From contig JBDXCV010000007.1 of assembly GCA_039980135.1 (NCBI GenBank), positions 124,001-188,000 of the forward strand: a stretch of 64,000 bases of DNA, read 5' to 3'. The DNA comes from Alphaproteobacteria bacterium. GTDB lineage: Bacteria; Pseudomonadota; Alphaproteobacteria; UBA6615. The notes beneath the pieces were generated by a model. It searched no databases and had not been told where the DNA came from. It saw nothing but the letters and a program-made list of their open reading frames with translations. A program made the position numbers and the translations under genes. Below, in pieces: positions 49,431 through 58,087 of this stretch (its first letter is position 1; every line of letters starts with the position of its first letter).

Positions 49431-50162
49431 CTATTTTCGAGCGGTGATGTCGACGGCAATGACGGGGCCGAAAGGGCGTTCGCCGCTGAACGCGATCTCG
49501 CCGAAGCCCGCGCTGTCGAGGGCCGCCCGAAGCTCGGACTCCTCCACCACCCCGCCCAGCGATGCCGCCATCGCCATCGGGTCCGTCAGAAGTTCGGGCG
49601 GGAGCGGAGCACGACGGATAAGGTCTGCGACAAGCAGGCGTCCGTCGGGCCTTAGAATGCGCGCGACTTCCGACAAGGCAACCACCTTGTCGGTGGTGAG
49701 ATTGAGGGATGCGTTGGCGATCACGACATCGGCAACGTTAGCCGCGAGCGGGAGCCGCTCCATATCCGCTGCGACCGTATGCACACGCGCGCCGTCGATG
49801 CCAGAGATGGTGTCACGTGTACGCGACAGCAACTCGGGCGTGAGATCCAGGGCAATCACATCGCTGCCGCGGGGCAATCGTTCGGCGACAAAGCGCGTGT
49901 CGAGGCCGCCGCCGCAGCCCAGATCGACCACGGTGCCGTGGTTCCAATCCGTCAAGCCGCCGGCCGGCCAGCCACACCCTGAGAATACGCCCGCGATACG
50001 TTGCGGCAGGGCGTCAAACCAGTCCATCGGGACTCCGGCGGCGCGTGCCTTGCTTCGCGCGTCTTCATGAAACGAGTCCGCCGCCGCTAGCTGAGCATAG
50101 CGACGGCGGATCAAAGCCTTGGCCTGGGCCTCCCAAGGGGTCGGAACAGGCGCGCGTGTCAT
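49431..50162 (-). CDS. Class I SAM-dependent methyltransferase
   Basis: About 243 residues from the ATG at 50162. VVDLGCGGGLDTRFVAERLP is SAM motif I, DVIALDLTPELLSR the acidic end of strand 2, DVVIANASLNLTTDKV motif IV and RLLVADLI motif VI. It resembles ArsM/UbiE-like enzymes, but the arsenite-binding cysteines of ArsM are absent. Follows the metallophosphoesterase gene by 26 bases, in the same direction. Confidence 0.86.
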   Translation of the reverse strand: MTRAPVPTPWEAQAKALIRRRYAQLAAADSFHEDARSKARAAGVPMDWFDALPQRIAGVFSGCGWPAGGLTDWNHGTVVDLGCGGGLDTRFVAERLPRGSDVIALDLTPELLSRTRDTISGIDGARVHTVAADMERLPLAANVADVVIANASLNLTTDKVVALSEVARILRPDGRLLVADLIRRAPLPPELLTDPMAMAASLGGVVEESELRAALDSAGFGEIAFSGERPFGPVIAVDITARK

Positions 50163-50188
50163 TGTGACACTCCTGACGCGGCAGCGGC

Positions 50189-50950
50189 CTAGTGCGGCAT
50201 GTGGTCCGGGTTCCAGAAGTAGCCCGTCCGGATCATCTTGGCGATGCGGTCGCCGTGTGGAATCCAGCAATTCTCGTTGAGCTTCGCCTGCGGCTCGAAA
50301 TCGCCATCGACGCGGTGTGTCTGGCAGTCCCATTTGCCGTCGCCGAGATATTCGACCGTGGCATAGGACGGACGCGGATCGCCATCCCAGCTCATGCCGA
50401 CCGCGGCGGCGCAGACGAGGGTCTTGTCGCGCACCTGGCGCACATAGCCGCCATGGATATGGCCGAAGGACATCACGTCGGCATCGACGTCGCCGATCTT
50501 TTCCCACATCTCGTCGTCGGTAAGGCGCGGCGGGAGGGCGTCTTCGTCGCCGATCTCGTCCGGTGTCGCGTGGAACACATGGAAATTATGGCCATGCTCC
50601 GGAGTATAGGTCATCGCGAACGGCAGCTTGTTGAGCCAGTCGAGCTGTTCCTGGGTCATCCGCTCGCGGGTGAGGCGGGCCATGTCGAGCATCCATTCGT
50701 GATAGATGTTCTTCGGCGTCTTGGTCTCCCAGAACTTGTCGACCACCCACATGTCCAGGTTACCGATCAGGATGTCTACGTTCTGACGGACATTCATGAA
50801 ATGATCGACCACTTCGGCAGGTTGCGGGCCGAGCATGATCAGGTCACCGATCAGGATTTCCTTGTCGGCGTTTTCCTTGTCGACAGCTTCAAGTACGGCT
50901 TCCATCTGCGGCACTTGCGCATGGATATCCGCATAAAGAACGAATTTCAT
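50189..50950 (-). CDS. Calcineurin-like metallophosphoesterase
   Basis: 253 residues with the full set of metal motifs: LYADIHAQ (Asp-x-His), ILIGDLIMLGPQ (Gly-Asp), ILIGNLDMWV (Gly-Asn-Leu-Asp in place of GNHD), VFHATPD (His) and SFGHIHGGYV (GHxH). The GNLD variant is shared by YfcE/Ysh-like and some bis-nucleotide phosphatases. No signal peptide. Likely a cytosolic phosphodiesterase or phosphatase. Confidence 0.88.
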   Translation of the reverse strand: MKFVLYADIHAQVPQMEAVLEAVDKENADKEILIGDLIMLGPQPAEVVDHFMNVRQNVDILIGNLDMWVVDKFWETKTPKNIYHEWMLDMARLTRERMTQEQLDWLNKLPFAMTYTPEHGHNFHVFHATPDEIGDEDALPPRLTDDEMWEKIGDVDADVMSFGHIHGGYVRQVRDKTLVCAAAVGMSWDGDPRPSYATVEYLGDGKWDCQTHRVDGDFEPQAKLNENCWIPHGDRIAKMIRTGYFWNPDHMPH

Positions 50951-51118
50951 TGGTGTCTCCCATTTTTCCCTGACCGCACGTTGCGGGCGGCGTTGGATAA
51001 ATCATAACACGGCATCGGCGCACGTCGTGAGACGCGGGTCAGCCGGTGAACTGTTCCTCAATGTGTACAATTTTCGAATATCGGTGTCATCCGGGCAAAA
51101 TTTCGAAAATGGGCAATT

Positions 51119-51466
51119 TCACTCTGCGATTGTCCCCGTCAGGTAAATCTCATTGTCGCGTTCCACGAATGCGAGCCGGGTCAAGTTCGCCCCCTGGCAA
51201 GGACCGTCGATGCATTCACCGCTTTCGATCCGGAAGATCGCGCCGTGCATGCCGCAACGCAGATGGCTTCCATCAGGTGTGAAGAACTGGCCCTGGATAT
51301 GATCGAGCAGTGCGCCGGCATGGGGACATTTGTTCAGATACAAGTGCAGTGCCCCGTCCCGGCGGACGGCGAAGATGTTCCGCTGCATGCCGTCGATACG
51401 GCCGACAAAGCCGCGCGCTTCCATCTCGGGGATATCGTCGGCTGCGCAGATGTGTTCCTGCGCCAT
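51119..51466 (-). CDS. Rieske 2Fe-2S ferredoxin-type protein
   Basis: 115 residues of Rieske domain only. The cluster ligands are visible as CPHAG and RCGMHGAIFRI (C-x-H and C-x-x-H). It could be the ferredoxin of a Rieske oxygenase or of a nitrite reductase-like system, but no oxygenase gene is near. Starts 5 bases after the CoA transferase stop, so it is co-transcribed with it, an unusual pairing. Confidence 0.9.
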   Translation of the reverse strand: MAQEHICAADDIPEMEARGFVGRIDGMQRNIFAVRRDGALHLYLNKCPHAGALLDHIQGQFFTPDGSHLRCGMHGAIFRIESGECIDGPCQGANLTRLAFVERDNEIYLTGTIAE

Positions 51467-51471
51467 CGCTA

Positions 51472-52698
51472 TCAGCCGATCGCACCGGCGTCGCGCAGGT
51501 TGGCGATCCGGTCGTCGTCATAGCCGAGAACCTCACGCAGGACCTCATCGGTGTGCTGGCCGAGAAGGGGCGGGTGGTGGCGGTAGGCAACCGGTGTCTC
51601 GGACAGTTTTAGGGGGCTGGCAATCAGCGTGGCCCCGTCCGGCCCGGCGAGGGGGTGGGGTACGTTCACGACCATCTCGCGGGCCTTGACGTGCGGGTCT
51701 TCGAAGACCTGATCGAGGGTGTTGATCGGCCCGCAGCCGATCTTGTTGGCTTCGAGTTCGGCGAGCCAGTGGGCGGAGGGTTTCTTCTTCATGATCGCCT
51801 GAAGATGACCAACCACCTCGTCGCGATTGCGCACGCGTGAATCGTTGGTGGCGAATAACGGCTGATCGGCCAGCTCGGGTTCGCTGAGAATGCCTGCGAA
51901 GGTACGGAACTGATTGTCGTTGCCGACCGCCACCACGATGTGGCCGTCCGCGGTTTCGAAAACTTGGTAGGGGACGATGTTGGGGTGTGCATTGCCCAGG
52001 CGTTCGGCCTGTCCGGAATGCAGGAAGTTCATGCCCTGGTTCACCAGCCATGCCACCTGGGTGTCGAGCATGCCGATGTCGATATACTGTCCCTGGCCGG
52101 TGACGGCGGCATGACGCAGCGCGCCGTTAACGGCGACGGCCGCGAACATGCCTGACATGATGTCGGCGATCGGAACACCGACCTTTTGGGGCTCGCCATC
52201 GGCCTCACCGGTGATGGACATGATTCCGCCCATGCCCTGGATCAGGAAATCATAACCGGGACGTGCGGCATAGGGACCCGTCTGCCCGAACCCGGTGATC
52301 GAGCAATAGACCAGCCTTGGGTTCGCATCCTTGAGGTCGTCATAGGCCAGGCCGTATTTGGCCAGGTTCCCGGTCTTGAAGTTCTCGACGATCACGTCCG
52401 CCTTCAAAGCCAGTTCGCGCACGAGCGCCTGGCCGGTCTCGCTGGTGAGATCGACTTCGACGGAGCGCTTGTTGCGGTTGGCGCTCATGAAGTAGGCACT
52501 CTCGGAAGATTCCTCACCGTCGGGCCCCGCCATAAATGGGGGCGCAAAGCGTCGGGTGTCGTCACCGGCGCCGGGACGCTCGATCTTGATGACGTCGGCG
52601 CCCAGATCACCGAGCATCTGGGTGCAATAGGGGCCGGCCAGAACGCGCGTGAGATCGAGGACGGTTATGCCGGAAAGGGCGCCAACGGGATCAGACAT
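51472..52698 (-). CDS. CaiB/BaiF-family CoA transferase (class III)
   Basis: About 408 residues from the ATG at 52698, which has GGAGTGAATCCC upstream; the frame to 52788 is discarded. SGITVLDLTRVLAGPYCTQMLGDLGADVIKIE is the family opening, and GYDFLIQGMGGIMSITGE carries the Asp that forms the acyl-anhydride. Transfers CoA between carboxylates such as succinyl-, oxalyl- or carnitine-type donors. Operon partner: the Rieske protein. Divergent from the nitroreductase gene. Confidence 0.92.
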   Translation of the reverse strand: MSDPVGALSGITVLDLTRVLAGPYCTQMLGDLGADVIKIERPGAGDDTRRFAPPFMAGPDGEESSESAYFMSANRNKRSVEVDLTSETGQALVRELALKADVIVENFKTGNLAKYGLAYDDLKDANPRLVYCSITGFGQTGPYAARPGYDFLIQGMGGIMSITGEADGEPQKVGVPIADIMSGMFAAVAVNGALRHAAVTGQGQYIDIGMLDTQVAWLVNQGMNFLHSGQAERLGNAHPNIVPYQVFETADGHIVVAVGNDNQFRTFAGILSEPELADQPLFATNDSRVRNRDEVVGHLQAIMKKKPSAHWLAELEANKIGCGPINTLDQVFEDPHVKAREMVVNVPHPLAGPDGATLIASPLKLSETPVAYRHHPPLLGQHTDEVLREVLGYDDDRIANLRDAGAIG

Positions 52699-52926
52699 GG
52701 GATTCACTCCGTGTGGGCCGCAACCTCTGGGAGGGCCGGGATAGAGACGTTTTGTAGCCTCAATAATGCATTCGGACCGCAGGCTCAACGCCGGGACGCC
52801 CGTTCAGTCAGCGAACCCGGGTTTGAAGCGAATTGACATTCATGGGCGCGCCTCACATGTAGACCCCAGCCAAAGACATGGTTCGGGAGTGCGTCCGCGC
52901 ACACGACGACACACAGGGGAAAAATA

Positions 52927-53580
52927 ATGTCAGCAGAAGAAGCTCTCGCCGCAGCACGCGCACAGATCGAAGCCTATCGGGAGCGGATCCGGTCCCTCGA
53001 TGACGATTCACGCGATCTGATATTCCGCGAAGCGCGCAACCACAACGCGTGGCAGGATCGCGAGGTTACCGACGCTCAGCTGCAGGAAGCCTTCAACCTG
53101 GCGCGGATGGGGCCGACAAGCGCCAACACCCAACCCATGCGGATTGCCTTCGTGCGTTCCAAGGAAGCCAAGGAGCGCCTGAACCCTCATGTGAACGGGC
53201 CGAACCAGGCCAAGACGATGGCCGCACCTGTCACGGCGATTATCGGCTACGACAACACCTTCTTTACGGATTTTCCCAAGTTCCTGCCGATCCGCCCGGA
53301 GATGGGTGATCGGTTCATCGATAATCCCGAGTTGGCTGAAAAATTCAGCTACATCCAGGCGATCCTGCAGGGTGGCTATTTCATCATGGCCTTGCGCGCG
53401 GTGGGTCTGGATGCCGGCGCGATGGGCGGGTTCAACAACGCGGCCGTGAATGAAGAATTCTTCAAGGACACGCCGGTGAAATCGATTTTCCTGTGTAACA
53501 TCGGCTATGGCGATGTCTCTGGAATTATGGGGCCGCGTCTGTATCGCTATGAATTCGATGAGGTCTGCGACGTCCTGTAG
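52927..53580 (+). CDS. Nitroreductase-family flavoprotein (RutE-like)
   Basis: 217 residues. WQDREVTDAQLQEAFNLARMGPTSANTQPMRIAFVRSKEAKERL is the FMN-binding opening of the RutE/malonic semialdehyde reductase branch, and QGGYFIMALRAVGLDAGAMGGFN the second FMN contact. Likely reduces an aldehyde or nitro/quinone group with NAD(P)H. RutE works in uracil breakdown, but no other rut gene is adjacent, so the specific role is open. Ends 20 bases before a bidirectional terminator. Confidence 0.88.
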   Translation: MSAEEALAAARAQIEAYRERIRSLDDDSRDLIFREARNHNAWQDREVTDAQLQEAFNLARMGPTSANTQPMRIAFVRSKEAKERLNPHVNGPNQAKTMAAPVTAIIGYDNTFFTDFPKFLPIRPEMGDRFIDNPELAEKFSYIQAILQGGYFIMALRAVGLDAGAMGGFNNAAVNEEFFKDTPVKSIFLCNIGYGDVSGIMGPRLYRYEFDEVCDVL

Positions 53581-53600
53581 CGGGAAGTCCGCAAGGATAG

Positions 53601-53630
53601 AAACGGCGACGCCCAAGCGTCGCCGTTTTT
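53601..53630. terminator. Bidirectional terminator between nitroreductase and IclR 2
   Basis: AAACGGCGACGC (53601-53612) pairs perfectly with GCGTCGCCGTTT (53617-53628), loop CCAA, with A and T flanks on both sides, so it can end both convergent transcripts. Confidence 0.9.
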
Positions 53631-53633
53631 CGT

Positions 53634-54404
53634 TTAGCGCGGCAACTGCGCGGTGATCTTCCTGGATGCGTCGTGCAGTGCCGGCAGAAAACGCGACGTC
53701 ATGTCGTCGAGGCGCGTGCGCGCGGCGTGGGTGCCGACATTCAGTGCCGCCAGGATACCGCCGTTACGGTCGAGGATCGGGACGGCGAGAGAACGCAGGC
53801 CGGTTTCGAGTTCCTGATCGACCAGCGCATAGCCCTTCAGGCGCACCGTATCGAGTGCCTGGCGAAGAGCGACGCGATCCGTTTTCGTGCGCTCGGTAAA
53901 CTGGTGCGGGTTCAAATCCGTCAGATACCGGTCGAGATACTCCGGTGTCTGGTGCGCCAGCAACACCCGGCCAAGCGACGTTACATAGGCGGGCAGACGG
54001 GTACCGATACCGAGATTGATCGACATGATCCGGGTGGCGGAAACGCGTGCGACGTAGATCACCTCCTGTCCGTCTAGAACTGCTGCGGAACAGGATTCCT
54101 GCAGCTCGTGAACCACGGTTTCCATGTGCGGTTGTGCGATCTGCCACCATTCAAGGGAAGACAGGTAGGCGTAACCCAGGCCGAGCACGTGCGGTGTCAG
54201 GGAAAACCGTCGCCCATTGGACCGGATATGGCCGAGTGACTCGAGTGTCAGCAAGAACCGGCGCGCGGTGGCACGCGTGGTTCCGGTCGCTTCCGCGACT
54301 TCGCTGATCGTCATGTCCGGTCGTTCGGCGCCGAAGGCCTGGATGACTGCCAGGCCCCGTTGCAGGGATTGCACGAATTCCGAACCTTCACGTGGCGGAG
54401 CCAT
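53634..54404 (-). CDS. IclR-family transcriptional regulator 2
   Basis: About 256 residues from the ATG at 54404; the longer frame to 54779 runs into the dioxygenase gene and is discarded. FVQSLQRGLAVIQAFGA and EVAEATGTTRATARRFLLTLESLGH make the winged helix; LQESCSAAVLDGQEVIYVARVS and VDQELETGLRSLAVPILDRN belong to the effector domain of the PcaR/PobR type. This branch controls protocatechuate and other aromatic catabolism and senses the ring acid or its muconate. Divergent from an intradiol dioxygenase, its obvious target. Confidence 0.92.
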   Translation of the reverse strand: MAPPREGSEFVQSLQRGLAVIQAFGAERPDMTISEVAEATGTTRATARRFLLTLESLGHIRSNGRRFSLTPHVLGLGYAYLSSLEWWQIAQPHMETVVHELQESCSAAVLDGQEVIYVARVSATRIMSINLGIGTRLPAYVTSLGRVLLAHQTPEYLDRYLTDLNPHQFTERTKTDRVALRQALDTVRLKGYALVDQELETGLRSLAVPILDRNGGILAALNVGTHAARTRLDDMTSRFLPALHDASRKITAQLPR

Positions 54405-54428
54405 TATCGCGAACCTATATGAATCAAA

Positions 54429-54464
54429 TTGTTCAACAAGCGAACTTATGTTCGTTATATGAAC
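54429..54464. promoter_or_regulatory. Cluster of GTTC/GAAC dyads, likely IclR operator
   Basis: TTGTTCAACAA (54429-54439), CGAACTTATGTTCG (54441-54454) and GTTCGTTATATGAAC (54450-54464) are three overlapping or adjacent inverted repeats sharing the half-site GTTC. IclR regulators of the PcaU/PobR type bind several such 10-bp half-sites. The cluster starts 24 bases before the IclR start and lies about 150 bases before the dioxygenase. Confidence 0.72.
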
Positions 54465-54616
54465 ATTCGCTGTTGGAGTCCAGCCGCTTTTGGGGCTTAG
54501 TTGCAGAAGATCATCACCTGTTGCCGGACCTTTGAATTCGGCGCATTCTTTCGAACAAGCAAACCCCTGAGCGCTGGACTGTCGGTCCCAAACGCGTTTG
54601 CTGGAGGAGTATTCCG

Positions 54617-55543
54617 ATGCGAGATCTGAACGAATCAAATGTGACCCAGGCGGTCCTGGACAAGATCGGTCCGGACACCAATCCGCGCGTACGGGAAATT
54701 CTGGAGGCGCTGGTCCGTCACGCACATGATTTCGCCCGCGAGGTAAACCTGACGCCGGACGAGCTTCTGTATACCGCACGTTTTATTCAGGCTGTCGGGC
54801 AGATATCGGACGACAAGCGAGAAGAAGGCGTCCTGCTTGGCGACATTCTCGGGCTGTCTGCACTGACGGAGATACTCGCCGACAAAGTGCGGGTTGGCGC
54901 GACTGAATCAAGTCTTCTCGGGCCGTTCTACCGTGACGGGGCGCCCGCGCGTGAAATGGGATTCGATATCTCGCTGGGAGATACCGAGGGGGAGGCCGCA
55001 ATTGTGCGCGGCACCGTGATGGATGCGGCCGGTGCGCCGTTGGCAAATGTGACGCTGGATCTCTGGCAGGTGGCGCCGAATGCCTTTTACGAAGCGCAGG
55101 TCGGCCAGCCGGGAGACTATGAAGATTATGCTTATCGCGGAAAGTTTACGACCGGTGCCGACGGCACCTACCTGGTCAAAACCCGTAAACCGGTGGACTA
55201 CCCGATCCCCGTCGATGGACCGGTGGGGATCATCATGGAGGCTACGGGACGGCACAATATGCGCCCCGCCCATCTCCACTATCTGATCTACAAGGATGGT
55301 TATCAGACCATTCAGACGGAACTGTTCAATGAGGACAGTGAATTCCTCGATTCCGACGCGGTGTTCGGCGTCAAGGAAACGCTTATTATTCCCTACACGC
55401 TGATTGATGACCCGGCGCGGGCTGCCGAATACGAGATCGAGGGACCATTCTACGAGGGCGTCTTCGACTTCACGATGAAAGACGATGCCAGCGCAAAGGA
55501 TGCCGCGTCAGCCTACAGCGAACGCGCCAGCATGAGCGCATGA
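54617..55543 (+). CDS. Intradiol ring-cleavage dioxygenase (hydroxyquinol/catechol 1,2-type)
   Basis: 308 residues. The N-terminal helical dimerisation domain (residues 1-105, HAHDFAREVNLTPDELL) is followed by a beta-sandwich with the non-haem Fe(III) ligands Tyr, Tyr, His, His: FYEAQVGQPGD, YAYRGKFTT and MRPAHLHYLIY. SSLLGPFYRDGAP is typical of the hydroxyquinol branch, where GPF(Y/H) precedes the sandwich. Opens the ring of a catechol between the hydroxyls to a muconate. No ring hydroxylase or muconate pathway gene is adjacent; a dehydrogenase of the beta-hydroxyacid family follows. Confidence 0.92.
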   Translation: MRDLNESNVTQAVLDKIGPDTNPRVREILEALVRHAHDFAREVNLTPDELLYTARFIQAVGQISDDKREEGVLLGDILGLSALTEILADKVRVGATESSLLGPFYRDGAPAREMGFDISLGDTEGEAAIVRGTVMDAAGAPLANVTLDLWQVAPNAFYEAQVGQPGDYEDYAYRGKFTTGADGTYLVKTRKPVDYPIPVDGPVGIIMEATGRHNMRPAHLHYLIYKDGYQTIQTELFNEDSEFLDSDAVFGVKETLIIPYTLIDDPARAAEYEIEGPFYEGVFDFTMKDDASAKDAASAYSERASMSA

Positions 55544-55564
55544 GGGGCATTCGATAAACAATAC

Positions 55565-55596
55565 ACCGGCGCCGCCTGCCAGGGCGGCGCCGGTTT
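55565..55596 (+). terminator. Terminator-like hairpin after the dioxygenase gene
   Basis: ACCGGCGCCGCC (55565-55576) pairs perfectly with GGCGGCGCCGGT (55583-55594), loop TGCCAG. Only a short T tail (TTT) follows, so it may be a partial terminator or an mRNA 3' stabiliser between two same-strand genes. Confidence 0.65.
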
Positions 55597-55620
55597 GCAT
55601 TCAGGAGAGGAGCGACGATC

Positions 55621-56517
55621 ATGAGCCTTGATGGGACGAAAATCGGCTGGATCGGTGCCGGGAAGATGGGCGGGCCCATGAGCCGTCGCGTGGTCGGTGC
55701 CGGTGCGACGCTCCGTGCCTTTGACCCGGATGCAGCCAATCTGCAGGCCGTTGCGGCGGCGGGTGGCCATGCGGCCGCGTCCAACCAGGACGCTATCGTC
55801 GATGCGGAAATCGTGGTCTCGATGATTCCGAACGACGCGGTTCTCAAGGCAATCACAATTGGTGACGGCGGTATTTTTGCCAGTCTTGCGCCGGGTACGG
55901 TCTATGTCGATATGAGTACGGTCTCGCCGCAGGCCTCCGCCGAGGTCGCGGTGGCGGCCAAGACCGCCGGTATCGAGTATCTGCGGGCGCCGGTGTCCGG
56001 CAGCACGGCGTTGGCGGAAAGCGGAAACCTGACGATCATGGTGTCCGGCCCCGGCGTGGCGGCGGATAAATGCGCGAATTTGTTCGCCGCGATGAGCGGA
56101 CAACATTTCTATCTCGGCGCGGACGAACAGGCCCGTTACCTGAAGCTGGTGATTAATCTCTTGGTCGGTACGACGGGTGCCGTGCTGGCCGAAGCGCTGA
56201 CACTTGGGCGCAAGGGCGGCCTCGACTGGGAGCAGATGATCGATGTGATCGGCGTGAGCGCGGCCGCATCGCCATACATCCAATACAACGTCGCACCCTT
56301 GAAGGCGCGTGACTTCTCGGCGTTGTTCACCACCGAACAGATGGTCAAGGATTCGAAACTGATTTGCGATGCGGGCGCCAGCACCGGGGTGCCGATGGCG
56401 ATCGGCAATGCGATGCTGAAGATATTCGAAGACACAATCGACGCTGGCTATGGCCAGGAGAATTTGACCGCTGCCATCAAATTAGTCGAGGGCAAGTCAG
56501 GTCTGGAAAGCACCTGA
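55621..56517 (+). CDS. Beta-hydroxyacid dehydrogenase (HIBADH/tartronate semialdehyde reductase-like)
   Basis: 298 residues. KIGWIGAGKMGGPMSRRVV (GxGxxG), GIEYLRAPVSGSTALAESG (substrate motif) and ARYLKLVINLLVGTTGAV with the catalytic Lys and Asn mark the 3-hydroxyisobutyrate dehydrogenase family. It lies on the same strand as the dioxygenase, 77 bases on, and might act on a ring-fission product. It converges on the 2-oxoglutarate oxygenase gene, with a weak hairpin at 56530-56553 between them. Confidence 0.87.
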   Translation: MSLDGTKIGWIGAGKMGGPMSRRVVGAGATLRAFDPDAANLQAVAAAGGHAAASNQDAIVDAEIVVSMIPNDAVLKAITIGDGGIFASLAPGTVYVDMSTVSPQASAEVAVAAKTAGIEYLRAPVSGSTALAESGNLTIMVSGPGVAADKCANLFAAMSGQHFYLGADEQARYLKLVINLLVGTTGAVLAEALTLGRKGGLDWEQMIDVIGVSAAASPYIQYNVAPLKARDFSALFTTEQMVKDSKLICDAGASTGVPMAIGNAMLKIFEDTIDAGYGQENLTAAIKLVEGKSGLEST

Positions 56518-56540
56518 TTCTTTAACCCCGGCGACGAGGT

Positions 56541-57548
56541 TCAGGACGTCGCCGCGTACCCGTAGGACAGACGAAACATTTCGTCCATATGCTCGGACGT
56601 GGTGCAGGCGGGAAATTTGGGCGGCTGCTGATCATTCACGCATGTCGGGATCGGTCTGATGACGGCATCGGAGCGTGGTGAATGGAAAAACGGTATCGAA
56701 TATCGGTCGCGTTCGCGGTCGGAATTTAGCACGCGGTGCATGTTCGACCGGTATACCCCGTTGGTCCAGCGCGCCATCAGGTCGCCGAGATTGACGACGA
56801 AGGAACCTTCGATGGGAGGCGCGGAGACCCATTCATCCGCGGCATTCTGAACCTCCAACCCGCCGATATCGTCCTGGGCAAGCAACGTGATTCCGCCCCA
56901 GTCCGTATGGGCGCCGGCACCGATCTGGTTATATTCAGTTGTGTCCGGTTGTGGCGGATAGCGTATCAGACGCAACACAGAGCTTGGCCAGTCGAAAAAT
57001 TCCGCAAACCAGTCCGCATCGAGCTCAAGCGACAGCGCCACAAGCGAGAGCAGATGATTGCTCAATTCTCGCAAGGCCCCATGATAGGCGACCATCTGCT
57101 CGCGGAACTCGGGAAAGTTTTCCGGCCATTGATTATGGCCGATGCCGCGAAGCCGGCGTTTTGCAAAAGGGTGCTGGTCCGGCACTTCCATGCCGCAATA
57201 GTAGCTTTCCTTCAGATCGGGCGGTGCCGGTTCGCTGCTTGTATCCTGACTGTCCAACCTTTGTTCCGCGACCGGCTCATAGCCTGCCGTGGTCGGCGAG
57301 TTACGCATATGGAGTGATCGTTTTTCTTCCATGGGCAACGCAAAGAACCGCGCGGCCAGGTCAAACTGGTCTCGTACCAGTTGATCGGCCACGCCGTGGT
57401 TCACGATGTAGAAGAAGCCGATATTCTGGCAGGCGTGCCGAATTTCCGCGGCGATCCCGTCCTGTCCGGCGGTGTTTGCCCCGAAACCTCCGTTGAGATC
57501 GATGACCGGTACGGCTGAGAACGTGGCGGGTGGGGAATAAATGAGCAC
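56541..57548 (-). CDS. Isopenicillin N synthase-like Fe(II)/2-oxoglutarate oxygenase
   Basis: 335 residues. The jelly-roll iron triad is AGAHTDWGGITLL (His-x-Asp) and RSNMHRVLNSD (distal His), and RYSIPFFHSPR supplies the 2-oxoglutarate Arg-x-Ser. The N-terminal DIOX_N region FYIVNHGVADQLV is conserved. Oxidises an amino acid, peptide or plant-hormone-like compound; the IPNS-like bacterial members are rarely assigned. Not obviously linked to its neighbours. Confidence 0.9.
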   Translation of the reverse strand: MLIYSPPATFSAVPVIDLNGGFGANTAGQDGIAAEIRHACQNIGFFYIVNHGVADQLVRDQFDLAARFFALPMEEKRSLHMRNSPTTAGYEPVAEQRLDSQDTSSEPAPPDLKESYYCGMEVPDQHPFAKRRLRGIGHNQWPENFPEFREQMVAYHGALRELSNHLLSLVALSLELDADWFAEFFDWPSSVLRLIRYPPQPDTTEYNQIGAGAHTDWGGITLLAQDDIGGLEVQNAADEWVSAPPIEGSFVVNLGDLMARWTNGVYRSNMHRVLNSDRERDRYSIPFFHSPRSDAVIRPIPTCVNDQQPPKFPACTTSEHMDEMFRLSYGYAATS

Positions 57549-57668
57549 GGCGGCGCCTCTTTAAGCTGCAAATCCGGCGTGGAGACCCGGCAAGGCACGG
57601 ATTCGTGACCCCCTTGGATTTCCACGCCTTTCTCGATGCAGCTTGCGTGCCAGTACGCGCATTCCAAA

Positions 57669-58064
<396 letters not shown>

Positions 58065-58087
58065 TTACGTCGAGATGACTTGTCCGG

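Noticed and set aside
56530-56553. Terminator between the beta-hydroxyacid dehydrogenase and the 2-oxoglutarate oxygenase genes
   Set aside because: GGCGACG/CGTCGCC has a 10-base loop, no T-run and overlaps the end of the oxygenase gene.
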